The position numbers and the translations under genes are program-made. A model generated the notes under the pieces. The model did not search any database, was not told the origin of the DNA, and saw only the letters and a program-made list of their open reading frames with translations. Below, piece by piece: positions 1 to 6,711 of a stretch of DNA of 16,728 nucleotides (the stretch's first letter is position 1; each line of letters begins with the position of its first letter). This DNA comes from CAZFAI01 sp964516555 (lineage in GTDB: Bacteria > Patescibacteriota > Microgenomatia > UBA12405), in assembly GCA_964516555.1 (NCBI GenBank), contig CAZFAI010000019.1, forward strand, positions 1 to 16,728, in the 5' to 3' direction.

Positions 1-1
1 C

Positions 2-1132
2 AGATATTTGGGAGCAAACGTTTACGGGATGTTTATTTTGATAAGTTCCCTATTTGTATTTCTGGATTCATTGGCAGATTTCGGAACAAAAATTATTGGC
101 GTTAGAGAAGCCAGTGTTTTGAGCGGGAGAAGACGACAGGAAATGTGGGTACAGACCGGCTGGTTAAGGTTTGGTTTAAGCATCGGGGTTTTTGTGATAG
201 GTTTGGTAATTGTGAATTTGTGGGATGGCTTTTTTTTGATGAGGAGGGAGGCGAATTTGGCTTTAGTGATGATTTTTTTTACGTCAATTACCGGAAGTAT
301 AGAAATTATTTGGCAAACAAAAATGAGGATGGAAGTGAAGGTTGCAATCGAGGCTTTGTTTCCCCTACTGTTTTTGGGATTTTTGTGGTTAAACAGTGAA
401 GAGTTGAGTTTGTTGTTGGTATTTAGACTATTAATTATAGCCAGAATTATCAGTTTGGTTTTGAGCGCTGTAGTGGTAAAAAGCCTAAAACTAATAGAAA
501 GAATTTATTGGGCTAACAAAAAGGAAATTGCAAACTTACTAAAAGAATCTTGGCCGATGGGGGTGTATTTGTTGGTATTTGCTTCATATGATCGGGCAGT
601 AGATTCGCTAATGATTGAGCGGTTAGTTGGGATTAGAGAGGTGGCTTGGTATGGTTTGGCTTATAAGATTTACGCTACCCTACTCCAACCGGCTTATTAT
701 TTTGTCAGCAGCATTTTCCCCATGATGTCCTCAAAAATTACTGACCAGAAAAAATTAATGGCTTGGTCAAAGCTAATGATTTTGGGTGTTTTGCTGTTTG
801 GTTTACCGATAGGTTATATTTTGGCGCCGTGGATGATAGAAGTTTTGGCCGGGAGCGAATTTTTGCCATCAGTGGCAATCGTTCGGATTTTACTTTTAGC
901 AATGTCATTTTCCTACATAAACCATCTTTTGGGGTTTAAACTAATTGCCAATAAAGGTCAGATGAATATGTTGAAAATTGGATTGACAGTATTGGTGGTA
1001 AATATCGGTTTAAATTTAGTAACAATACCAATTTACGGGATAAGTGGGGCGGCTTGGGTGACGGTGGCGACTGAAGCTACTTCCTTTATATTGGTATGGT
1101 TGAACGTGAGAAAAGCAGAATCGGTAGCTTAG
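2..1132 (+). CDS. Polysaccharide (Wzx/MATE-type) flippase, 5' end outside window
   Basis: This is an integral membrane protein of the polysaccharide-transport (Wzx/MviN-MATE) superfamily, which flips lipid-linked glycans across the cytoplasmic membrane. The reading frame is open from base 2 with no credible start. The first visible TTG (base 8) is preceded by in-frame sense codons, so the gene begins upstream and perhaps 40-60 residues are missing. About 11 hydrophobic helices can be counted, with short charged loops between them. Near the visible N-terminus the run LADFGTKIIGVRE fits the conserved early region of these transporters (a GLADFGT.. like signature). Family members usually have about 420-480 residues; about 377 are visible. 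It ends in TAG with no hairpin after it. The neighbouring DUF4012 gene supports an envelope-glycan role. The transported substrate cannot be told from sequence. Family assignment is fairly sure; substrate is not. Confidence 0.82.
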   Translation, partial: RYLGANVYGMFILISSLFVFLDSLADFGTKIIGVREASVLSGRRRQEMWVQTGWLRFGLSIGVFVIGLVIVNLWDGFFLMRREANLALVMIFFTSITGSIEIIWQTKMRMEVKVAIEALFPLLFLGFLWLNSEELSLLLVFRLLIIARIISLVLSAVVVKSLKLIERIYWANKKEIANLLKESWPMGVYLLVFASYDRAVDSLMIERLVGIREVAWYGLAYKIYATLLQPAYYFVSSIFPMMSSKITDQKKLMAWSKLMILGVLLFGLPIGYILAPWMIEVLAGSEFLPSVAIVRILLLAMSFSYINHLLGFKLIANKGQMNMLKIGLTVLVVNIGLNLVTIPIYGISGAAWVTVATEATSFILVWLNVRKAESVA

Positions 1133-1157
1133 TTTTGTAGTAGTTCCCTATCTAAAA

Positions 1158-1343
1158 TACTTACATAATCTTTTGGTTTTAACGTGCCTTCCATGGAGGG
1201 TCCGAACAGAAATTTTGAGAGATAATTAGCTTGTCTATACTGTTTTTAGTATTAGAAATATTGATACGTTTGCCAAAAAACCTCAAAAACACGTACTTAC
1301 AATTTTTCACGTAACAAGCAAGAGCTCGAAGTATATACTTACA
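1158..1343 (+). repeat. Three direct copies of the octamer TACTTACA
   Basis: The octamer TACTTACA occurs at 1158-1165, 1294-1301 and 1336-1343 in the 285 bp gap between the flippase and the DUF4012 gene. The spacings are 136 bp and 42 bp, close to whole numbers of helical turns (about 13 and 4 at 10.5 bp per turn), so the copies would lie on the same face of the DNA. The third overlaps a candidate -10 box. This could be an operator series, or chance in AT-rich sequence. The rest of the gap (1133-1417) has no long ORF and no convincing terminator. Confidence 0.35.
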
Positions 1344-1346
1344 ACA
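1311..1346 (+). promoter_or_regulatory. Candidate promoter upstream of the DUF4012 gene
   Basis: A -10 box TATACT (1334-1339) lies 17 bp downstream of GTAACA (1311-1316), which matches the -35 consensus TTGACA at four of six positions. The predicted transcription start, 7 nt after the -10, is the A of an ATG at 1346. This is the spacing seen at ftsH and several other genes in this window. From this start the DUF4012 mRNA would have a leader of about 72 nt containing a micro-ORF. The prediction is moderate; a second TATACT at 1236-1241 is weaker in context. Confidence 0.4.
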
Positions 1347-1372
1347 TGAACAAGGTAATTACCGCATATTAA
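1346..1372 (+). CDS. Possible leader micro-ORF (8 codons)
   Basis: The ATG at 1346 lies at the predicted transcription start and opens a short frame, MNKVITAY, ending in TAA at 1370-1372. It has no Shine-Dalgarno sequence and would need leaderless initiation. It sits 45 nt upstream of the DUF4012 start, and its codons overlap the three-unit repeat at 1356-1388. It could be a regulatory leader peptide. An ORF this short may equally be accidental. The only support is its exact spacing from the -10 box. Confidence 0.2.
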   Translation: MNKVITAY

Positions 1373-1388
1373 CCGATAATTTACCGCA
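1356..1388 (+). repeat. Three tandem ~11 bp units TA(A)TT(T)ACCG(C)A
   Basis: Three consecutive related units are TAATTACCGCA (1356-1366), TATTAACCGA (1367-1376) and TAATTTACCGCA (1377-1388). Their period of 10-12 bp is close to one helical turn. They lie just downstream of the candidate promoter and upstream of the DUF4012 start. They could be a binding site for a transcription factor acting on one DNA face, or a repeated element in the leader RNA. No known family of sites is recognised. Confidence 0.35.
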
Positions 1389-1417
1389 GCTAGTTTGAGA
1401 GACATTTTTAGATTAAA

Positions 1418-4351
1418 ATGTTTGTTATGAATAAAGCTTTACCGACTGCGATTATTGTCGGAATTGAGCATTTTGTAGCAAAGAAATTAGCAGCATTATT
1501 GCTGTCGAGAGATATTAATGTGGTGGGAGTGGGGGAATATGCCGAGGGGTTGTCGGAGAAGAAAAATTATGAATACAGAGTAAGTCTAGATGAGGTAGAA
1601 GTTAAGGCTAGTTATGTGTTTGATTTTGTCGGGAGTGAGGATGTTTGGAATATAGCAGAGCAGCAAAGAGCAAAATTGACAGTAGTGGCGGTGAACAAGA
1701 AAAATGTAGGCAGAGAAGTTATAAACAAACTAATAAAAAGAGAAAGTAATTGGAGGGTGGTGGAAGCATATGGGGTGTATGGGGCAGGAATGGAAGAAGA
1801 AGGTTTTTTGGCGAGAGCAATAAGACAATCGGTAAAAAATGAAAATTTGATTTTGCCGCATGTGAGTGAGGTTTATAGATTATTGAACGTCGAGGATACG
1901 GTAGAGGTGATTTTGAGAGCCAGTTTTTTGTCGGGTACAGATGGTCAAATATTTAAGATTTGGGGGGTGGAAACAAGTTCGGCTGAAGTTGCCGAAGTAT
2001 TGATAGATGAAGCAAAGATGACTAAGATGAAAGTAATCCAGGAAAAGCTTAATATTGAAACAGAAAGTGAGGATGAGGTGGGTGGAGCAAGAGAAAAACT
2101 AAGGTGGCAACCGGTGGTGAGTTTTCGGGAGGGAATTGGAGAAACTTTACAGTATTTTTTTTCAAAAATTGACGAGGAGAACAGGAGAAAGAAAACAATT
2201 ACAACAGAAACATTGAGTGATGTGGTGGTTGAAAATTTGGTGGAGGTTGAAAAAGGGGCGGAAGAAACAAGAAAAGAGTTTGTTGAGGTGGTAGTGGAGG
2301 AAGAATTACCAGTGGAAGAAGAAAGCGTGGATGATGTAGAAGAGGAAGTAATAGAACAAGAAGATGAGGAGCTGGTTGAGGAAGTAGTAGCTAAGGAGGA
2401 AGTTGTTGAGGAAGAAGATTTTGATGAGGAACCGATAGTGGTTAAAAAGGAGATTGAGGAAATAAAGGAGCCGGTGTTGACAGAGATTGAAATTCCGAGA
2501 AAAAAAAGAAAGTTAAAAATTTACTGGCAGGCAGTATTGACATCAATTTTGCTAGTATTTTTAGCAATACCGGTGTGGTTGGGGGTGGTGGGGTTTGCCA
2601 GCTACAGGACTATTAAAAAAGGATTGAGTTTAATCGAGAGTAGGCAATACGATAAATCAGAAGAAATTTTTAGGGAAGGCGCAGAAAGAATTAAAAAAAC
2701 AGATGGAAAGCTCGATGAAATAGGGTTAAATAAAATCGGAATAATTAGAAACTACCAAAAGATACTGAGAGTAGGGGAGGGTGCATTTTCTGCGGGATTG
2801 ACGGGGATGGAGCTTCTGAGATCAAGTGAGTCAATGAGTGGGGCTCTGTTTGGAGAAAACGAAATTTCTTTTCAAGGAGAGCTTGAGTTGATGAGAAAGA
2901 ACCTGAATATATTGATGGAAGAAACAGGGGTAGTACAAGCAAGACTGGGTGGAGATTGGACGTTTTTGCCCACCAGGTGGCGGTCGGTTCCCCAAAGAGA
3001 GGCCAAAAGGCTTGATGTGTTGCGAAAAGATCTGGAGTTGGGGAGTCATTTTTTGGAAGTTGCTGATGAATTGTTGGGACTGGATGGAACAAGGAGGGAA
3101 TATTTGGTATTACTCCAAAATGAAAGCGAGTTGAGACCCAATGGTGGTTTTATCGGATCAGTGGGCTTCTTGAGTTTTCAGGGCGGGAAATTACTGAAAT
3201 TTGAAGTGAAGGATGTTTATGAAATTGACGGACAGCTAAAAGGCCATGTAGAACCGCCAACAGAGATCAGGGATCATTTGGGTGAAGCGGGGTGGTTTTT
3301 GAGGGATGCCAATTGGAATCCCAATTTTTTGGTTTCGGCGGCACAAATTCAATGGTTTTTGGAAAAGTCAGTTAATCAAAAGGTGGATGGAGTTATTGGT
3401 ATAAATTTGGCTGTAGCTAGGGAAATTCTTTCGGTTGTAGGAGAGGTGCAAGTGGTAGACTTTAATGAGAAAGTAAATAAGGATAATTTATATGAACAGG
3501 CTCAGTTTTATGCTGAGACAAAGTTTTTCCCCGGGTCTATACAAAAAGCCAGTTTTTTGGGCGGAGTAAGCAAACAATTATTTGAGGAAATTAAATTGTT
3601 ACCAAGCAATAAAAAGTTGGAGTTGGGGAGGGTGTTTATTAAGATGCTTTTAAGTAATGATTTGCAAATGGCTTTAAATGATAAAGAGGCAGCAAGGAAA
3701 ATGGCAGAGATGAGTTGGGATGGGTCGATGTATTCGGGGAAATGTAGAAACGAGGATTGTGTGAGCGATTATTTATATGTGCTGGAAGCTAATGTGGGAG
3801 TGAATAAGGCTAATTATTTTCTTTATAGAAACATTGAACAAGTGATAGATATCAGTCAAAGGTCGGTTGCCAGGGTGGTTAAGATAAATTATGAGAACAC
3901 GGCCAAAAACAACGGTTGGCCGGGGGGTGATTATAAGAATTACCTGAGATTGTACTTGCCAAACAATATTAATATTGCCCAGGTAAGTATTAGCGATGCT
4001 GACAGGCCAGAATCAGTGAAGGTTTATGGGCGGGAAGATTTAAATATTAAACAATTGGGGTCAAAGACAGAGTTGGGTTTTTTGGTGACCGTTCCAATTA
4101 ATAGCAAAAAGACAGTTGAAGTAAGATATTCAAGTGAAATTAACATTACCAATAAAGACAAATTTTCTTATATTCATTATATTCAAAGGCAGCCGGGGTT
4201 TGGGGATACCGGGTTGGTAACGCTATTATCAATGCCTACCGGGTGGCAGCCGTTGCAAGTGCAGCCTACTGCCAGCTTGGTAGGAGGGAAGCTTCTGTTT
4301 AACCAAAAACTGGAAACTGATATAAAAATGGGGGTGGAGCTGAGTAAGTGA
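1418..4351 (+). CDS. Degenerate epimerase-like domain fused to membrane-anchored DUF4012 protein
   Basis: There are four regions. Residues about 6-253 resemble an extended SDR/NAD-dependent epimerase: an early beta-alpha-beta, a VYGAG segment like the NVYGPG motif, and RLLNVEDTVEVI like the usual DDV stretch. The dinucleotide loop reads GIEHFVAKKL, lacking two of the three usual glycines, and no YxxxK pair is evident, so it is probably not catalytic. Residues about 262-355 are a Glu/Val-rich acidic linker. A basic cluster (PRKKRK, about 360-366) precedes one membrane helix (about 370-395), placing the N-terminus in the cytoplasm. The remainder is extracytoplasmic DUF4012: YLVLLQN begins at 562, followed by ELRPNGGFIGS, and C776/C781 could form a disulfide. 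DUF4012 genes often sit among glycan-biosynthesis genes, which fits the flippase upstream; their biochemical role is unknown. ATG 1418 has no Shine-Dalgarno sequence, and ATG 1427 is an alternative start. The stop overlaps the next gene. Confidence 0.88.
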   Translation: MFVMNKALPTAIIVGIEHFVAKKLAALLLSRDINVVGVGEYAEGLSEKKNYEYRVSLDEVEVKASYVFDFVGSEDVWNIAEQQRAKLTVVAVNKKNVGREVINKLIKRESNWRVVEAYGVYGAGMEEEGFLARAIRQSVKNENLILPHVSEVYRLLNVEDTVEVILRASFLSGTDGQIFKIWGVETSSAEVAEVLIDEAKMTKMKVIQEKLNIETESEDEVGGAREKLRWQPVVSFREGIGETLQYFFSKIDEENRRKKTITTETLSDVVVENLVEVEKGAEETRKEFVEVVVEEELPVEEESVDDVEEEVIEQEDEELVEEVVAKEEVVEEEDFDEEPIVVKKEIEEIKEPVLTEIEIPRKKRKLKIYWQAVLTSILLVFLAIPVWLGVVGFASYRTIKKGLSLIESRQYDKSEEIFREGAERIKKTDGKLDEIGLNKIGIIRNYQKILRVGEGAFSAGLTGMELLRSSESMSGALFGENEISFQGELELMRKNLNILMEETGVVQARLGGDWTFLPTRWRSVPQREAKRLDVLRKDLELGSHFLEVADELLGLDGTRREYLVLLQNESELRPNGGFIGSVGFLSFQGGKLLKFEVKDVYEIDGQLKGHVEPPTEIRDHLGEAGWFLRDANWNPNFLVSAAQIQWFLEKSVNQKVDGVIGINLAVAREILSVVGEVQVVDFNEKVNKDNLYEQAQFYAETKFFPGSIQKASFLGGVSKQLFEEIKLLPSNKKLELGRVFIKMLLSNDLQMALNDKEAARKMAEMSWDGSMYSGKCRNEDCVSDYLYVLEANVGVNKANYFLYRNIEQVIDISQRSVARVVKINYENTAKNNGWPGGDYKNYLRLYLPNNINIAQVSISDADRPESVKVYGREDLNIKQLGSKTELGFLVTVPINSKKTVEVRYSSEINITNKDKFSYIHYIQRQPGFGDTGLVTLLSMPTGWQPLQVQPTASLVGGKLLFNQKLETDIKMGVELSK
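4336..4339 (+). promoter_or_regulatory. Shine-Dalgarno sequence (GGAG) for the RNHCP gene
   Basis: GGAG lies 8 nt before the GTG start at 4348, inside the last codons of the DUF4012 gene. It supports the GTG start and the 4 bp overlap. It also shows that Shine-Dalgarno initiation is used within operons here, unlike the apparently leaderless first genes. Confidence 0.55.
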
Positions 4352-4665
4352 AGAATTTTGTCAGGAAAATAGAAGACTTTGTATGTTTAAACTGTGGCCA
4401 AAAAGTTAAAGGAGATGGTTACACGGACCATTGTCCGTTTTGTTTGTGGGGAAGGCATGTGGACAAATTGATACCTGGTGACAGAAAAAGTAGGTGTTTG
4501 GGAATGATGATACCGATATCGGTTGTTTATGAAAAAAATATTTTTAGGATTATGTATTCTTGCCAAAAATGCAATCATAAATTTGTGGTAAGAGAGGGTA
4601 AAAATGACAATCGAGAAGAATTACTTAAATTGTCTTGCGGGGAAAATACGGATTATTTGCGGTAA
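4348..4665 (+). CDS. RNHCP-domain zinc-binding protein
   Basis: This 105-residue protein matches the RNHCP family, small predicted zinc-binding proteins of unknown function. C13 and C16 form a first CxxC knuckle. The core TDHCPFCLW (26-34, with C29 and C32) is followed by HVD, PGDR (43-46) and C50-L-G, all in the family order. A second knuckle, C72/C75, is followed by H77. The family's name motif, RNHCP, is TDHCP here, so the first two positions differ. There is no signal peptide or membrane helix, so it should be cytoplasmic. GTG 4348 overlaps the DUF4012 stop (GTGA) and has a GGAG at 4336-4339, so the two genes are translationally coupled in one operon. The family is clear; the function, possibly nucleic-acid or protein binding, is unknown. 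Confidence 0.85.
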   Translation: MKNFVRKIEDFVCLNCGQKVKGDGYTDHCPFCLWGRHVDKLIPGDRKSRCLGMMIPISVVYEKNIFRIMYSCQKCNHKFVVREGKNDNREELLKLSCGENTDYLR

Positions 4666-4692
4666 TAAGGCAGTGTTGGGTTTGGAGGTGTT

Positions 4693-4710
4693 TAAAATCA
4701 GGCAATTTTA
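4693..4710. repeat. AT-only inverted repeat upstream of the ftsH promoter
   Basis: TAAAAT (4693-4698) and ATTTTA (4705-4710) form a perfect 6 bp inverted repeat separated by CAGGCA. It covers the position where a -35 element would lie for the ftsH -10 box (4726-4731). It could be an operator or an AT-rich upstream element. It is too weak to be a terminator for the preceding gene. Confidence 0.3.
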
Positions 4711-4722
4711 GCTTCAAATTGA

Positions 4723-4738
4723 TGTTATAATAATCCGA
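4723..4738 (+). promoter_or_regulatory. Extended -10 promoter of ftsH, leaderless start
   Basis: TGTTATAAT (4723-4731) is a perfect extended -10 element (TGn plus TATAAT). Six bases (4732-4737) separate it from the ftsH ATG at 4738, so the expected transcription start is the A of the start codon. No good -35 hexamer is present, as is common with extended -10 promoters. The RNHCP stop is 57 bp upstream, so ftsH is probably its own transcription unit. Confidence 0.7.
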
Positions 4739-6711
4739 TGCAGAAAAATGAAAATTGGTGGGAAAAGATTAAAAAAATATTGTTAAGCGATAGCCGTAAC
4801 GAGAGCAAAAAGGTTAAAAAGAAAGAAAATGAGGTGAAGTTGCCAAAGGAGCTTATTAATAAATTGCCTAAAGGTACCAAGATAAAGCAATTTAAATTGG
4901 GGCCGGCTTCGATTTTGAGATTTTTAGTATACATGGTGTTGGGATTTTGGCTTTTGTCAAGTTTGAGGCAAATGTTTGTTCCAAATGAAATTGTCAGAGC
5001 ACCCTTGTCAACAGTGATTGAGGCAATAAAAAAAGATGAAGTTAATAAGGTGACAGTAATGGATAACGAAATAATGGTGGAACTTAAAGAGGGGGACAGA
5101 GTGCTGATGGCACAAAAGGAGCCCGGATCATCAATGACCGAGACTTTACAAAGGGAAGACATAGATTTGGCAAATATTGAATTTGAAATTGAAAACAGGC
5201 AGGGGTGGAAACTGTTTGGAGATATTTTGAGTTTATTTTTAACCGTGGGACTACCGATTTTATTTATATTGTGGTTTTTGGGAAAGCAGACAGGCGGCGG
5301 ATCAGGAGGAGTATTTGGGTTTGGTAAGTCAACGGCCAAGTTGTTTGTTAAGGGTAAACAGGATGTTAGTTTTAAGGATGTAGCTGGAGTGGCAGAGGCC
5401 AAAAAGGATTTAGAAGAAATTGTTGATTTTTTGAAACATCCGGAAAAGTATAAAAAAGTTGGAGCAAGAGCTCCTAAAGGTGTGCTTTTGGTGGGTCCTG
5501 CGGGCGTAGGAAAGACGCTTTTGGCCAAAGCAGTAGCTGGAGAAGCAGGTGTACCTTTTTATTCAATGGCGGGATCAGAATTTATGGAAATGCTGGTGGG
5601 AGTAGGAGCAAGTAGGGTAAGGGACTTGTTTGGGACGGCTAAAAAGGCAGGGAAAGCAATAATTTTTATTGACGAAATTGACGCAATTGGAAGAATGAGA
5701 GGAGGTTTGGATGGCGGGCATGGTGAGAGGGAGCAGACGCTAAATCAAATATTGGTAGAAATGGATGGATTTGAGGCAAACACGGCAGTGGTAGTACTAG
5801 CAGCGACAAACCGGGGAGACTTGTTGGATCCGGCTTTATTGAGACCAGGAAGATTTGACAGGAGAGTAATTTTGGAGATGCCAGATATTGAAGCCAGAAA
5901 AGACATTATAAAAATACATGCTAACGGTAAGCCGTTTGAAGAATCAGTTAATTGGGAGGCAGTAGCTAGGAGAACAGTGGGATTTTCCGGGGCTGATCTG
6001 GAAAATATGTTAAACGAGGCAGCGATTTCGGCAGCCAGGCAAAATAGAACTAAAATTAATATGGCAGATATCGAAGATTCGGCACTGAAAGTTAAGCTGG
6101 GTGCAGAAAAGAGACGGCAACAGAGCGAAGAAGACAGGTTAATGACGGCTTATCATGAAGCCGGTCATGCAATTGTAAACTATGTGGAGGATTTGGATCC
6201 GGTTCACAGAGTGTCGATTGTATCCCGGGGAATGGCTTTGGGATATACATTGGTACCACCAAAGAAGGACCGGGTGCATGAAACTAAAAACAGACTGATT
6301 AAGCAAATGGCAATGGCAATGGGTGGTAGGGCGGCTGAAGAATTGGTTTTTGGTGATATTACAACCGGAGCAGCTTCGGATATTTCACATGCAACCAGGA
6401 TTGCCAGAGATATGGTGGTGGAGTGGGGTATGTCAGATTTGGGTCCAGTGAATTATGGACCACAAGTTGATGTGAGTGACTTTGGTAAGGCTTATATGGA
6501 ACCATCGAGAATTTCGGATGTGATGATGTCCCGAGTGGATGATGAAATTAAGAAACTGGTCGGAACAGCTTTGGATGAAGCCAGAAAGACATTAAAAGAA
6601 AATAAAGCCAGTTTGGATGAAATAGCTAAGGTGTTGGTTGAAAAAGAAAGTTTGGATGAAGATGAATTTGAGGCGTTAATGAAAAAGACTAAGAAGAAAA
6701 TAGGCTTATGA
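4738..6711 (+). CDS. ftsH: ATP-dependent zinc metalloprotease FtsH
   Basis: FtsH is a membrane-anchored AAA+ hexamer that pulls out and degrades misfolded or regulatory membrane proteins. In order there is a basic cytoplasmic tail (1-55), TM1 (about 56-80), a short extracytoplasmic domain, TM2 (about 163-184), a Gly-rich linker, the AAA module and an M41 peptidase. Walker A is GPAGVGKT (253-260), Walker B has D312/E313, the second region of homology is ATNRGDLLDPALLRPGRFDRR, the zinc site is HEAGH (H473, E474, H477), and D548 in SDISHAT is the likely third ligand. The 657-residue length is normal. Deviations from the usual FtsH motifs are A and V in Walker A (usually GPPGTGKT), L286 in the pore loop MLVGVG (usually Phe or Tyr), GEREQ for DEREQ, and NRGD for NRPD. 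All catalytic residues are kept. Its promoter abuts the start codon, and its stop overlaps the convergent gene. Confidence 0.97.
   Translation: MQKNENWWEKIKKILLSDSRNESKKVKKKENEVKLPKELINKLPKGTKIKQFKLGPASILRFLVYMVLGFWLLSSLRQMFVPNEIVRAPLSTVIEAIKKDEVNKVTVMDNEIMVELKEGDRVLMAQKEPGSSMTETLQREDIDLANIEFEIENRQGWKLFGDILSLFLTVGLPILFILWFLGKQTGGGSGGVFGFGKSTAKLFVKGKQDVSFKDVAGVAEAKKDLEEIVDFLKHPEKYKKVGARAPKGVLLVGPAGVGKTLLAKAVAGEAGVPFYSMAGSEFMEMLVGVGASRVRDLFGTAKKAGKAIIFIDEIDAIGRMRGGLDGGHGEREQTLNQILVEMDGFEANTAVVVLAATNRGDLLDPALLRPGRFDRRVILEMPDIEARKDIIKIHANGKPFEESVNWEAVARRTVGFSGADLENMLNEAAISAARQNRTKINMADIEDSALKVKLGAEKRRQQSEEDRLMTAYHEAGHAIVNYVEDLDPVHRVSIVSRGMALGYTLVPPKKDRVHETKNRLIKQMAMAMGGRAAEELVFGDITTGAASDISHATRIARDMVVEWGMSDLGPVNYGPQVDVSDFGKAYMEPSRISDVMMSRVDDEIKKLVGTALDEARKTLKENKASLDEIAKVLVEKESLDEDEFEALMKKTKKKIGL

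Noticed and set aside
1236..1254. ATACT-GTTTTT-AGTAT as a terminator hairpin after the flippase
   Set aside because: The stem is five AT-rich pairs and no U-tract follows; it is more likely a chance match beside a TATACT box.
2260..2480. Glu-codon-rich stretch as a DNA tandem repeat
   Set aside because: The units (gaggaagta-like) are irregular and reflect an acidic protein linker rather than a repeat array.
4725..5528. A 267-codon frame on the - strand opposite ftsH
   Set aside because: It is the antisense shadow of the ftsH coding region; the product is a Ser/Pro/Phe/Leu-rich mixture with no domain, and it has no promoter or ribosome site.
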